64,000 nucleotides of DNA from Parachlorella kessleri (Eukaryota; Chlorophyta; Trebouxiophyceae; Chlorellales; Chlorellaceae): the NCBI GenBank assembly GCA_001598975.1, contig BBXU01000223.1:62001-126000 (forward strand), in the 5' to 3' direction. The first letter of the stretch is position 1; each line of letters starts with the position of its first letter. Position numbers and translations under genes: made by a program. The notes under the pieces are model-generated. The model worked only from the letters and a program-made list of their open reading frames with translations, was not told the DNA's origin and made no database searches. Below are positions 11,930-24,700 of this stretch, in pieces.

Positions 11930-14900
11930 ATGCCTCCCAGTGTCATGTTCACGACCTTCCGCTGCAAGCTCTTTGCGCCTGTACAGCTCTCAACACCACG
12001 GTCACGGCGTCTTAGACCCTGTAGGGGGTTAGATGAGTCGGCAGGGGAGCCTGAGACTGACTTGAGGGTGCAGGCAGAACTACTGGACAGCCTATTCTAT
12101 TCAGCCACTGTTCCTGCAACTGTGCCCGAGGAAGAACGGCTTTTAGGTGAGTGATTGAAACCTGCAGCGGTTGTGACTAGCTTGGCTTCACACCAACTTT
12201 GTGGGTGGGTTACCACGATGCACCTGCCTAGCGTCCTGTGACGTACGCTGCCCCAGGGCATGTTGTGCAGATGTCACTCAGCAGCAAGAGACTCTTGTAG
12301 TGGCTGAGGCAGCCCTTGGGAACTTGCCTGACGTGCCTCTCTGGAGAGTACAGTGGGCAACATTGCCAGGCTTCCAGGCAAGTTTCTGCTATTCTACTCT
12401 GACTCCACCACATCTGACGTTGTTGTTATTGAAGCCAGACTCCCAGGACCTGGCAATGGCACCAGGCTCTGGTGTACCGACTGGACCAGCAGTATATCTT
12501 CCATATTAATCTAAACAGTTTCCTGTGTTCCCCTGTTTGGCTGCAGGAGGTGCTGCATGTGCATGTGCCCCACTACTGCGCCTTGTTTGGACGGTTGCTG
12601 GCGCGGCCAAGACCCTGGCGCTTTGGGCACTTATATCTGCCTGGGGGATCTGCTAGCCTTGGGAGCCCCGACTTTGACATGGTCCCTGGAAGTCAGGTAC
12701 CTTCGTGGCTGGTGCCAGCGTTCTTGGTACCTTTGGGGTCTGACATGTTGGCTACAGCCCCATGGGTTGCTAGTTCCCTTGACCAGCCTTCAGCAGCTGC
12801 CTGCATTGGGAGGCTTTGTGCAACCACACCCCTCGCCGTGTGCTCTGGTTTGCTGAACGTGCGGAGGAGCTGGCCAGCAAGTCAGCAGCTGCAACATTGC
12901 GGAATGACACGGTGCAGGCGCCCTTGGTTGGCACCCTGATGGAGGTCCTGCATGCAGTGAGGTTCCCTGATGGCAGGCTGCTCATCCTGGCTGTAGGGCT
13001 CAGCAGGTTCAAGGTATGCAAGCTTCACAAAGCACCCCTAGCCTGATGTGTCTGATTTGCCTGCTTGCTGCCTTAAACTCTTGTGCTAAAATGACATTGT
13101 GTTATTGCGTATGGCATGCTGGACGTCTATGTGGGTCCCTCAGAATGGGCCCCCAGGCCATGATCTTTCCTCTCCCTCCAATGCCTTCATAGGTGGTTAG
13201 AACCCGGCAAAACACTCCCCACCCCCGGGCAGACATTGTGCTCTTACCTGACTATGAAGAGGTCCAGCAGCAGCAAGAGCTTGCCTTAGAGGCGCTAGAG
13301 GATACCGGGGCCAGTGGCGAGCTGTCAGTGGCAGCGGCCATGCAGGCTTTGGTGGTTGCAGCAGAGCGGGCTGCAGCTGCGGCATCACAGGTAAGAAGTT
13401 GCTTGGAAAGGGTGATTTTGCGGAGTCTTGCTCGTTCAGCTCTACTGCTACTGCTCTGTTCGAGGTGTTGTAAGGGACACGTCTGTGAACAAGAGCGATG
13501 GTATTGCTTTTGGTGCTGGTGGTGCGCCTGGTAGTAGGGAGTAATGTTCCACAGCCTCCTCCTTCAGTTTAGTGCATACCCAGCGCAACAGCCCCTTCGG
13601 GGACTGCTGCTGCAGGTCTGGTGGCGCTATGAAATCTCACTCGTGGCGGCTGAGGCCCAGCGTGGGTCCAAAGCTGATGTTATCAAGGCCCTGAATGAGG
13701 ATGAGGCCAGGGCATTTGGCAGGCGCCTTGTGGCCATTGGGAACACCCCGGTAAGGGCACGGTCTGCGACAGAAGTAGAGATGCCTCACCGGTTGGCGTC
13801 TCATCATCTGTGGCTATTGACAAACCCCTTTTAAGTAGGTTACAGCTTTAGTTCACTGAAGCTGGGTGCTCTGCAGCGGCCCTGCTGCCAGGCTGTGTTG
13901 TGGCGGCTCAACTTCTACTATCTTAGAAAGTGGTGCGATCAGTGCAAAGCTTCTGCACCCCCTGCAGGTTGCAGCTCTTCCTGGCCTAGACCCAGAGCAA
14001 GACGGAAGCTGGGAGTCAGACAGCAGTGGTGACGACCAAGACGGGCACTCAGAAGCAGAGCCAGCAGGGAGCTTCCCCTCCACCAGCTGTACTGCGTGCA
14101 GAAAAGCTGCTGTGGCAGCGGCCATGGCAGCTGCTACGGAGACCCTCCTTGCCCTCACCGGCAAGGGCGAGGCGGCCAGTGGTGCACACAGCAGCAACGG
14201 CAGCTGCATACCGGAGCAAGGGAATGACACGCTCGGGATGGGGTTAAGCGGCATTGGGAGCGACGCAGAGACAGCGCTGCTTCCAGGGTTCTCCCTCGCG
14301 CATTCCAGCCCGGGGCGCTTGCAAGGCATCAACAGCACAGCAGAGCGTGGCATAGCGCCCCTGCCGGAGGCTGCCCTTGAAGCAGACCTGCCGGCAAATG
14401 AGCGTGGTGCCGCTGGCAAAGGCCGCATTGATGGTGCAGCAAAGGAAGTGGCCGAAGACATTGGCGCGGGCGCCAGCCGCTCTGTAGCAATGAGGTTGGA
14501 GGAGCTGGTCTGGAGGGAGCTGGACGCAGTTATGCACCTAGCAGCCCGGCTGCGTGCACAGCCCGTGCCTCTTGGCGAGGGCTTGGTGCAGCTGCGGCCG
14601 CCACAGCTGGGGTTGCTCGTGCCTCAGCTGCCGGAACAGCAGCAGGGGCGGCAAGAAGTTGTAGCGGAGGAACAACATGGCACGATAAAGTCAGGTATGT
14701 GTACACTTTGAATGCAGCTACGTGTAACCCTGTGTTATATGGAGTGTTGGCCGGCTTATGCCATGCGGATTGAGACCGGTGTATCTATGAGTGATGGCCC
14801 AGTCTTGCTTGGGTTCACACTTCCCGGGAGTAAGTCTTTACTGGCGGTGAAGTGTGGCTCCAAGCGCCGGTGCTACAGGTACACACCAGGATGTACGCTC

Positions 14901-15129
14901 GCTGCCTTCCGCCTACCCGGCTATCCGGCGTGCCCAGCGACTGTCTTATGCAGTGGCTTCAGTCCTCGCCGACCTGCCAGCCAGTGAAGGCAGGCAGGCG
15001 CTGCTGGAGGCTCCCAGCATAAGTGCCCGCCTGCGGTTGGCGCTGGCAGCGCTTAGAAAGCATCGGTCCGTGCTGGCAGCAGTGGTAGCTGTAAAGGGGT
15101 TGGGACCTGGCGGCGAGGCTGCTGATTGA
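11930..15129 (+). CDS. Stand-alone LON substrate-binding domain protein
   Basis: Eight exons: 11930-12146, 12271-12377, 12547-12696, 12813-13013, 13193-13390, 13568-13750, 13968-14694 and 14879-15129. They join in frame to 677 residues. The start of exon 4 is the least certain; exon 6 could start at 13616. The protein has the Lon N-terminal (substrate-recognition) domain only: LPLWRVQWATLPGFQ-EVLHVHVPHY, then GTLMEVLHAVRFPDGRLLIL, and at the C-terminus YPAIRRAQRLSYAVASVLAD with LLEAPSISARLRLALAAL. No AAA+ ATPase or Ser-Lys protease part follows, so it is not a Lon protease. It resembles the plant family annotated as 'ATP-dependent protease La domain protein', whose role is unclear. The domain is split by about 240 Ala/Glu/Ser-rich residues (353-594), mostly one exon. 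The N-terminus is basic and may be a plastid leader. Intron 2 has a GC donor (GCAAGT at 12378). Confidence 0.8.
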
Positions 15130-15885
15130 GCAGTGGCTTGGCCAGGCTGTAGGCCTTCAAGGTGTACATCACCTCCAGATACGTTTGTGCTGTTTGTCAA
15201 CGTCTGAGCGCTTTCATGTCTTGTTTACCGATTGTGTATGATGTCTCCTGTTGCAAGCTGGCATGTTGGTGGGCACACTAGGCTTAGCTTTCCTTGTGTT
15301 TGAAATAGCCTGCCTTTGACAGCAGCTTTGGCAGTATTGGTCATGGCTTTTAACCTTACCGTGCAGGGACCTGACACAAGCCTGGCATGAATGTACACCT
15401 TTGTTATAAAGAATGTGTAGCATGCTGCCCGCCCCAACTTGTGCGCTTAGGCCCAAGGAAGTTGGTTGGGTTCTCAAAAAAAGGGGGCTATTTAGCCACA
15501 TAGAAGAGGCGCAGAAAGCTGGGAGGGATGTGCAGCAACAAGCAAACAAAGCACAGGAGCTTCCCTGGTTCGACCGTCTGTCATTCCAGCTGATTGTTGA
15601 AGGCCGGCCTGATCCCATGCCTGATCCAGCGGAATCGAATGGCGTGCCTGCGACGATGGGATCTCAAATGCCCAAACTTTCCGGAGCAGGCTGTCAATCT
15701 CTCACCTAAACACAAGGGACTCCTTTCATCTGTCAACAGTTTCCCTGCAAACTGTTTGCGGTTGGGCAGCGTTCAGCGAACCCACTCGGTTCGAAGATAA
15801 ACACTTCTTATAACAATCCCACCTATAGCTAGTATAGGAAAGCCGCAGGAGAGGCGCCTGGAGGCCTGCCAACGGAGCGTGTCAG
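15130..15885. other. Intergenic, no gene seen
   Basis: Lies between two plus-strand genes. Contains the LON gene 3' UTR and the promoter of the motif-repeat gene. Short open frames on both strands have no recognisable domain or splice context. Confidence 0.4.
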
Positions 15886-18800
15886 ATGTTGGACGAAATT
15901 GAGGCGGACCTGCTGCGTTGCGAGGCTGTCCTGGCTGGCAGCAGCCAGTATTCAGACGGTAAGCCTCTCATAGCCTTAAAGGAGGTCCACAAAGACACTC
16001 TTGTCACGTGACTTGTCACCTAGTGGTGTGCAACTCTGCAGGTCGCCTCAAGGATGGAGCCAGCCAGCAAAGCGGCGCTGCTGCCTCGCAGCCCTGCAGG
16101 AGCAGTGGCAAGGCCGCAGCCCCACAGCCACACTCGGCCGGCGGCAAGCCCAAGCCCAAAAGTATGGCTGATTTGCTGGCTATGCTCGAGAACGCCCCAG
16201 CAGGGCCCATAGAGATCGACACAGGGCTTCTTTACAGCCCGCAGTCCAGCGTTGACTTGTCCGCCAGTCCCAGCAACAGTAGTGTGGGGGGGCGTAGCCT
16301 GCGTGGCCGGCAGTCACCTGCACAAGTGAAAGCTGGCAGTCACGGCAGCGGTGTTACAAAGGGTAGGGCCGCCGCCAAGGCGCGTTTGGCCCAGGAGCTT
16401 GGCCCCGCAGAGTACAATGATGCGGGGACGATTGGGCAGGAGTTCTCCTTACAGGCCTTCCGGCCCGCAGGTGATGCACATGGCACTGGGACAGCCGAAG
16501 GTGCCGGACTGGGAGATGCATTTGGAAGCAGCTTGCATCTAGTCAACGAGCTGCTTCAAAGCCCAGGTGGCTCCCAGCATTCCCTGGAGTGGGGTGAAGC
16601 GGCGTGGGATGTGAGGCTGGACCAGCAAAGGTCGCTAAATAGAGGGGGCGCCTCTGGCCTGCAAAGCCCGGCTGACTCAGAGGCTTGGCACCAGCTCTCC
16701 CACTCTCGGCCCGTTTCTGCCCCCCAGCAGCACGCAGTGTCGGAGGCGGATTCGATCTCACCGGTTGTCAACAGGAGGGGCTATACTGTCCGTAGCAAGC
16801 CCAGGAGCAGCAGCCAGGCAGCCCAGGCAGCAGATGGCGACCTCCAAGGGCGCCACTCACAGCGGCAGCTCAAGCTGGACGATGTATTAGCGCTGGGCAT
16901 AGCAGGGTCAACAGCGGGCCTGCTGCAGGCAGGGCGCGAGGCGCGGCTTGAGCGGCTGGCACAGCCCCGAAAGGACCTCTGGGAGAAGGCTGCACGGGCT
17001 AAGCTGGAAGAGCAGCGCCAGGAGCTCAAGGTCTGGAGGGTTGGAGGGTTGAAAGTCACGTTGCCTGACATGGGAGCATGACTGCCATGTAATTGCGATC
17101 GGAACTGAGATAGGGCTGCAGCCACTACCCTGCAATGAGAAACAGGGTCAGAGTCCAAGTGCAGCCCCGACCCGTCTCTGTGCTCTTTGTGCAGGAATGC
17201 ACCTTTGCTCCCCAGGTTGGCCGTCCGCCGACGCGACTTCAGGGTGCCGGGTTACCTGTGGATGAGCGGTTGTACCGGCAAGCAGAGGGCAAGTGGGAGG
17301 AGTTGCAGCGGGCAAAGCAGGCACAAGAGAGCGCCCAGCTGGCGGAGTGCACCTTCTCGCCGCAGGTAGCTTAGTCAACAATCAGTGGCTGGGCAGCAGA
17401 GTACGCTTGTGCCAGTATTTGGAAGGACACTGATGTGCCTAACTGCTTAAAGGGAGACCAGTTGCTTGAGAGGCCCAGAGCCTGCTTCGATAGCCTGTGT
17501 GTGTATATGTTGTGCTGGTTTGAAAGGTCTGGGGCACGGATTTCTGCGGCAGCAAAGAAAGTCCTGCTGGCGACACCCAATGTGATGTCGGGTGCAGCTC
17601 AACCAACCAGACCGGCACCTGCGGCGGGAGTACACCCCCATCCACCAGAGAGTCAGCGAGGAGCAGCGCAAGCGCTCTGTCAAGCTGGCGCAGATGCGGG
17701 TGCTGGACGTGAGTAGCAGGCACATGCTAGGTAGCAGGTCATGGCTGCGCGTACTCGGTGTCATTGCGTTAGCTGTTGATCAGCTCTATTTGCAGCAACT
17801 GGGCTAGAGAACTTGGTTTGGATATGAGTATAAAGTGATGTAGCCCTGCCTCGGGCGGACACTCAGCTGCTGCTTGCTTGCTCCCCCTACCACCACCGCA
17901 GGACCTGACCAACCCGGACACCACATTCACACCGCGACTGAACCCAAAGTCGCGGCAGTTGGCAGCAGAGAAGGAGGAGCGCGAACTGTATTCCCCAGCC
18001 ACAGGCATCAGCTTGCGGCGTTCCAAAAGTAATGCAGGTACGAAGCACTTGCATGATTCTAGACTTCCCTTTCCTCCCAATAGGCTGGTCAGCGAAGTGA
18101 TGGCCGCCGAACTATCGACCTTAAACATGAGCCTGGCATTGCCCAGCAAGGTCCCACCGCAACAGTCTGCTGTGGCTAAGGCATTGTCCCCCGCCAATTG
18201 GTGGCAAGAGTTGGACCACATGTCCAAGTTTCGCCACCAGTGAAAAAAAGCCTGTCAGCCTTGACCATGCCTCTTTGTGCTGCTGCTACAGCCGAGTTGG
18301 CCGTCAGCGAGGCATGCACCTTCTCCCCCGCGCTTAACCCTGCCTCGCAGCGGCTACTCGACGACAGCGCCAGCGTGCCCTCTGACTTCAAGGAGCGCCT
18401 GCGCTATTACTCACAAAAGAGGGACTTGAAGCAACGGCAGCTGCAAGCGGAGCAGGTGTGGTTAGGTGCTGGGGTATTGGTGAGGTGTCAGGGAGGTTGG
18501 AGTGCATGTTATGCCTGAGGTAGGGTCGGGGTTAGGAAGAGTAGGGTTTGCTGGAAGGTGTGCAACAGACTGTGAGATGCACAGCGTCATGACTTGCTTG
18601 CCGTTGGGAGCTGCCAGCTGTGCTTTCTCTGTTAGCAACATGGCCTCGCAGTGTCTCGGCGCCCGATTGATGCTTTGCTGGAAGGCACTGATTGGCCCTT
18701 CTGCAAACCACCATCATAGTTTTCTGATCTAGTTATTTAAATATACATGAAGTCGAGAACGCAAACATCACACCCTGCCTGCCTACTCGCTTGTCGCCCT

Positions 18801-21413
18801 TACCCTGTCCCTTGGCATATACCCCCTACTGGTGTGCAGGACGCTCAGTCATGCACCTTCCGCCCTGACACTGGCAATGCTGTTGAGGTCCTGGCCTTTT
18901 CAGAGCGGGCAGGGAACTTGCTGGAGACAGAAGCGGAGCGATATGAGAGGATGGCCTTGGACGAAGCTGCGAGGTAGTGGAGGGTTTGTGACTAGGTGCT
19001 GGTCCTGCCGTGACATGACATGAACGACCTGTACTGGCGCACTGACCGTCAGTGATCTTGATACCCTCATAATGCTCTAGCATAGTTTGCATTCCCATCG
19101 AAGACGGGTCGGCATGTAGACTGTTGCTCCAGCAGTCTAGAACCGACCTATAGTCAATTCCTTCTCCACTGCAGAGCTCCCAGGGAAAGTTGTGGCAGGA
19201 TGTGAGGTCCTTCAGGAGCAATGAGTAGTACATCTGACTATGATCCGTGGGGACTCCCATCTTGCAGGCTGGAAGCTAAGCGGGCTGCCAAGGAGCAAGA
19301 GATCTACGGTGGTATGAACTTCAAGCCGCGGCTGAACCCTAAGTCGCTTCGGATGGCCAAGGTAAGATTATGCAGAGGTGTGCCCACAGCAGGATATACA
19401 GGCATTCACTTGCTGGCAGATGTGCTTCCCTGGCAGTTGTGAGGGGCCTATACCACTGCAGGCTTGCACATCGCCACATATAACAGGCGGGACGCTCTGC
19501 CTGTATCAACCACAAGCTCTCCCTGACATTTGGTTTCACACCATGTGGCAAGCAGGTTGTGGAGCCAGGATGGCCCATGCATAGAGATATAAGTTGGCTG
19601 GACCTGAGTGGAATCTTATGGCTGCTGCCAATCGGCTTTGCTGCTTAATGATGTATACGTCTGGTCCCCGCAGTCCAGCACTGTGGAAGAGTTGGCAAGC
19701 ACTGACAAGGTCGCGCGAAAGGTGGCACAACTAAAAGCAGAGGAGGAGCAGCGGCTAAGGCAGGAGTGCACGTTCCGACCAAACACCGCGAAGCCACCTG
19801 TCAGAGGCTATGGCTACGAGTATGAGCCGGCGCCGCAGCCCAAAGCCAGGCTGGCCATTGCGGGGCAGGTGAGTGCTACTGCTACCATGCATCAAGGGGC
19901 TTGTTGAATGCTTAGCCTGCAACTGGCTGTTGTTGATCAGTGGGATTGGTGCATTTGAGAGGGCTCCATATATTAACTCATGTGCTGTATGTTGTCTCTT
20001 AGGCGTTCTGAAGTACATGATGGGTGCACCCTCCAGCAGCGCTTCAAGGCTTCACAATAACACAACTCCGCTCGCTGCAGGGCTTTGAAAACCTGGTTGA
20101 CCGGATACATGAATACCAGGCAGAGAAGGAGGCCAAAGCGGCCCGTGTGAAGGAGGAGGAAGAGCGGCGACAGCTCAGGGAGTGCAGCTTTGTGCCAGAG
20201 ATTAACAAACAGCCTGTCAAAGCCAAGGTGTGTTGGTAGTGCAGTTGCGGGGTGGGGTTTGCAGGGGGGGACTTCAAACTCTTCAGGTTTGTGCAGCTGC
20301 TGCCAGCATTGCACGAGGGTTGTCAGGGTCATAAACCTGACCCCTATGATCCCCACCCCCCCCTTCCCATCTGGTATGACTGCTTGGGGGAAGACTTTGA
20401 AACTTCAATGATTTGTATACCACACATGGAAGGTTCATAAACGCTTGGGAGCAATTGTGCTTTTATGGTGGTATGTATTCTGATCAGTTCGGATGCTTCA
20501 CTTAGTCTGACAGGCGGCCTTGCACAGGGTTGTTCTGGGGTTGCTCACGGGTTGCTGACGCCAATGCATTAAGCATGCATCATGCCCATGCAAGGCATGT
20601 GGTGCCGCACCGGCAAGGGGTGCTACCACCAGCTAGAGCATGTCCGCCATAGAAAGGCCTTGCGCTTCATTCCATCATAGTCTTGCAATGTTTGTGCAGT
20701 GCCCTGTAATTGTTTGGGACATGATGCGAGGCTCTGGAGCTGGAGGTGGTGCAGGAGCCATGCATCTCTCTGATATGAACCTGCGCCATCCTTGCAGGGG
20801 CCTGTGGTGGTGCGTGGCATGGAGCGCTACCTGGAGCTGAAGCAGCTGGCGGAGAAGCAGAAGCGGGAGGCCGAGGAGCGGGCCTCCCAGGTGTTCAACC
20901 TTAACCCTCAGGGGCCGCCGGCAGGGAGGACTGTGCCCAGACCCTTCAAGCTTACGGGGCTGGCGAGGCTGGAGGTAGGGGACAGCAGAGGGACTGCTTG
21001 CTTTCTGTTGTGTCAGGCAGGTGTACAGGAAGGTATTCTTAGGCAGGCAGCCCCCGGTCCCAGGTGTGCATGTGTACACAACGACTCTCCTGCAAAAGGG
21101 TATAGGCATGGCAGGGATCAGGAGGAATTGCGCGCACATGGGGGAGACTAGCTGGTTGTTAGTGATGGTCATGCCTGGCACGGATGACATGTTGTTGGCA
21201 ATAAGTTGCGTTTACACAATATAATAACATCCTGCAAACCCTTACCTGCTGCAGCAAAGAGCTACCACCAAGCAGAGTGAAGCCCTGCAAGCAGCGTTAC
21301 AGGAACGCATGGCGCAGTGCACCTTCAAGCCGCAGACGAATTATGCCAAGCGTCAGCAGGCGCTGGCAGGCATCCTCAGTCAACATGACGATGGCATGAT
21401 TTTGCTAGCGTAG
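15886..21413 (+). CDS. C-T-F-x-P-x-x-N repeat protein, 849 residues, function unknown
   Basis: Twelve exons join in frame: 15886-15958, 16042-17030, 17195-17365, 17598-17708, 17902-18037, 18292-18455, 18840-18973, 19268-19361, 19674-19868, 20081-20227, 20798-20974 and 21255-21413 (stop TAG). Residues 1-354 are Ser/Gly/Ala-rich and probably disordered, with a short acidic start (MLDEIEADLLRCE) and a helix near KPKSMADLLAMLENAP. From 355 on, a motif of consensus [E/Q/S]-C-T-F-x-P-x-[L/T/I]-N recurs, usually once per exon: ECTFAPQVG, ECTFSPQLN (across an intron), DTTFTPRLN, EACTFSPALN, SCTFRPDTGN, MNFKPRLN, ECTFRPNTA, ECSFVPEIN, a degenerate FNLNPQG, and QCTFKPQTN. Charged helical stretches (KAEEEQRLRQ, KEEEERRQLR, EKQKREAEERA) separate them. 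Similar motif arrays occur in uncharacterised protist proteins, some in cilia; I cannot name an ortholog. The coding model is well supported by frame and splice sites. Confidence 0.75.
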
Positions 21414-21751
21414 GATTGGAGCAAGTTGAGTTGTCTAGTTTTTCGTTGTCGCATCCTTGAGCACCACTGTTTCAGTCAGGCAGAGGTCTGGTCCTGTGAA
21501 GCCAGGCAGGTTGCAGACTGAAATGCTCAGCAATTACCATGATGCCCTCAGCGAGCCCTTATGTTGTTGTTCCAACTCAAGACATAGGCATCTATTTGTC
21601 AGCCTGGGGTTGGCTGCAAAACTTGCGGCAGGCCTATGAAACAGTGCAGTAGGCCATCGTGCCGGTGTGGCTTTGAACCGGCCCTGGCTCACGAGACGAC
21701 GGTTGCAAAGACCAGTCCATGTTCACCATACATACAACCAGTGTGCTCCTG
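21414..21751. other. Convergent intergenic space, no gene seen
   Basis: 338 bases between the stop of the plus-strand repeat gene (21413) and the stop of the minus-strand oxoprolinase (21752). Both 3' UTRs and polyadenylation sites must lie here and may overlap. No other feature was recognised. Confidence 0.5.
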
Positions 21752-24700
21752 TCAAACTGTCTCCTGATTCCTTAAGTACTGGTGCACGCTTCCACCATCT
21801 CTTACTGGCACAGAGAACTCGTTGCTGCCAGTGCGCCTGCGCTGCAACTGCTGTCCTGATGTGCCGTCAGTGCCACCGGTGTGCTGCCATGAAGACTGGG
21901 GCGGTCCATAGCCCCCGCCGCCTGGGGTTAGCAGCTGTATCCTGTCACCGCCATCCACCTGGAAGAAGGCAAGGTCGTGCCATACTCACAGCATTCAGTT
22001 GTCATGAAATTGGATGTCGCAACCGACAAGCTTCATTCGCACGCCCTTCAAGTCCAGCAAATTGTCCTGCCACCTTTATTGCATTCTGAATAGCTGGCAA
22101 GCCCCCCATTTCCGCGATTTCAAATGCAGTCTCAGCCAAGGAGCCAGGTCACAAACAGTCACTGGCTGGGCCTCCTGTAGACCTAAGTTTCCATTGATGG
22201 CAAACAAACATGTTGCAAAACCGTGCCAACCGCCTCACCTGCACCGTGGCTTTCCCGCCCAAGCTAACGATGCGCCCATTTCGCTTGATCCACAGGTTGG
22301 TGCCTTTGGCAGCCGGCTGGCCTCCCAGGATGCCAAAGGGGCTCACGGCCCTCCGCTCAGACAGTATGGAAGCTGTCAGCGGCCTCAGGAACTCCAGCTC
22401 CCTGATCACGCCGTCGCCACCTCGGTAATCCCCATCGCCGCCGCTGCCTGGTCACAGCACAAAGGGTACGGGGGTTGCTGGCAGGTGTCACAAGGGGAGA
22501 CGCACAAAGGGTGGTGGCAGGTGTGGGGAGAGGAGGAAGGCTTGGGCATGCTGCCAGCCTGGACCTGGACACGACGGCTTCTACATTATGGAATGTGAAT
22601 GTCCAGCAGATGCTTGCTCCCAGCAGCAGCTCAGCGCCCCATGAATCCTGGTAAGGTGGCCTGGGGAACAGCATGCCAAAAGCTGGGCACTGCACACGTG
22701 GCAAGGGAGGGCATGACTAACATGAGCTGAGCATGCCGAGGGCCAGCTTTGAAGGCACAGCGCATAGAGAGCAGGTCCCAAGCCAACAACGTTATATCAC
22801 CTGGCCGCAGCCTGAACTGGTGCAGCACCACGGGATATCGCCTCTCCAAGATCTCTGGATCCGTAATTCTGGTATTTGTCATGTGGGTGTGCACGCCGCT
22901 GCATGGGGAACACCACAGTGCAGCCCCTTCTGTAACCAAGCAGATTGGCCCACCCCGGCTCCTGCTCTGATCGCCTCACCAGGTGCGCTGCGTCACCAGG
23001 GGTACCAGGGGAGCCAGCTTTACCCCACAGCCATGTCATGCGGGTCAGACTCGAATGCTGGCCAGGCCCCGACATACACAGAACAGAGCATCTCTAAACA
23101 TAGGTTCACTGTACCTAGGATAAGTGCATGTGCCCTACCTGCGGCCATGCCAGTGGGCACCGGCACCAGCACCTCCGGCCACGGTCTCGTAGTAGCCCAT
23201 GCCCTCGTCCCCAAACGTGAAGTTGTTCATGCAGCCCTGCACAGGGCAGCTACCAGGCTTGTGCCAGGCCTCGGCATGCAACCCGCCAGGTTGTTTCACA
23301 CAGCCCACTGCAAAGGGTGTAGCTCAGTTGGCCTAGGGCCATGCCCGGCACGCACGCTTCCCCAGCTGCCTGGGCCCCCTTGTGCATGTGCTTCCTCCGT
23401 CCAGCTGCCGAGCCTACCAAGGGCTAGCCCACCGGTGCTGCCAGTGGCGGCTGCTGTCCTGGCAAACCACCCTCCCTGTCCCCAGAAGAAGTCATGCAGG
23501 CAAGCCTGCCGACCTGGAGCACTGCAGACAGGCAAGCAAGACATGCGCAGCAGCATGGCGGAAGCCGCGCTGGTGCTGACCTGGGATGCCGCGCAGGCGT
23601 TGAAGGCCTTGAGGACGACGTCCGTGACCCGCTGGCTGGTCAGCACATTGCCACCCACGACTGCCGCGTCCGCAGAAGGGCTCAGCAGCGAGCCTGCAGG
23701 GATGCAAGGCAAGAAAGGAGGGACTGGATCCATGAGGATTCCTGGGGATCCACCTTACTGGGCCCCAAGCTGAGCATCCCTCAAGGCATCTGGCTTCCAC
23801 CGCCACCTTTCTCAAGCCACGCCGGTGCCTCGCACCCTGCCATCACACCCAGTGTCTCAAAGCTGGTTTGTTGGGCGGCGACAGCAGGCGTGGGCATTTT
23901 CCTGCTGCACTGGCCTGCTTTGCTGCAGGGTGCACGTATGTCGGGACGGTCGTGAGAGGTGAGGGAGGACAGCTCAGGATGGGAAAGGAGAGCAGCTAGT
24001 ACTGGTTACTACCTTCTGGGATCTTGACCGTGATGGGAGCCATGCAGCCGTGGTTGAGGGGGATGTCCCGCGTGACCAGGCAGCGCAGGGAGTAGATAAT
24101 GGCCGAGCGAGCCACCGCCGGTGGCGCGTTCGTGTTGCCAAACACTTGCGGCCCTGTGCCTGCAACAAGCAAAGAAAGTGGAGGGACCTCTCAGCTGCAG
24201 GCAATGGCGCAAGGACTGCTGCAAACCCTGTTTCAACACTGGCGAGCGACGGCTCCTGGGTTGTGGTAAAGCAGGTCCCATGCGAGCTACAAACTATGGC
24301 TAGTAGCCGTGACACTTTGAACACGGCTGGGAGCACTGCATATACCAGCTGCTGCGGTATATGCCCAGGTGAGCATGACACCAAAGACTCCATGGTTGCT
24401 TCCCATGTCTGGCAATCGCAGGTGCTGCCTCTCGCGGCAAGCTCCTCCCAGCTGGGTCACAAACAAGCTTGCTCACCATCAAAGTCGAAGATGGCACTGC
24501 CGTCCCGCCGATCAATTGTGATGGACAGCCGAATGGGGGTGCCATCATCCATCTGGTCGTCCGCCACCACAGTTCCCACCTGACGAATGCAAAGAAAAAA
24601 TAAAGGATTATCAGCGGTTACTCCACCCTCTATACCAACCTCAAAGCAGTACTAGGAGACCACACCCCTAGGCGAGACGCACACTTGTCATACAATATGC

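Noticed and set aside
13853..14461. Minus-strand open frame of 202 codons
   Set aside because: Antisense of the Ala/Glu-rich LON-gene exon; composition mirrors it and no domain is seen.
23319..23345. tRNA box-A-like sequence (GGGTGTAGCTCAGTTGGC)
   Set aside because: No matching B box, no acceptor stem and no anticodon arm within the next 80 bases; it lies in an oxoprolinase intron.
22733..23773. Plus-strand open frame of 346 codons
   Set aside because: It is antisense to three well-supported oxoprolinase exons, has no domain and looks like a GC-rich shadow frame.
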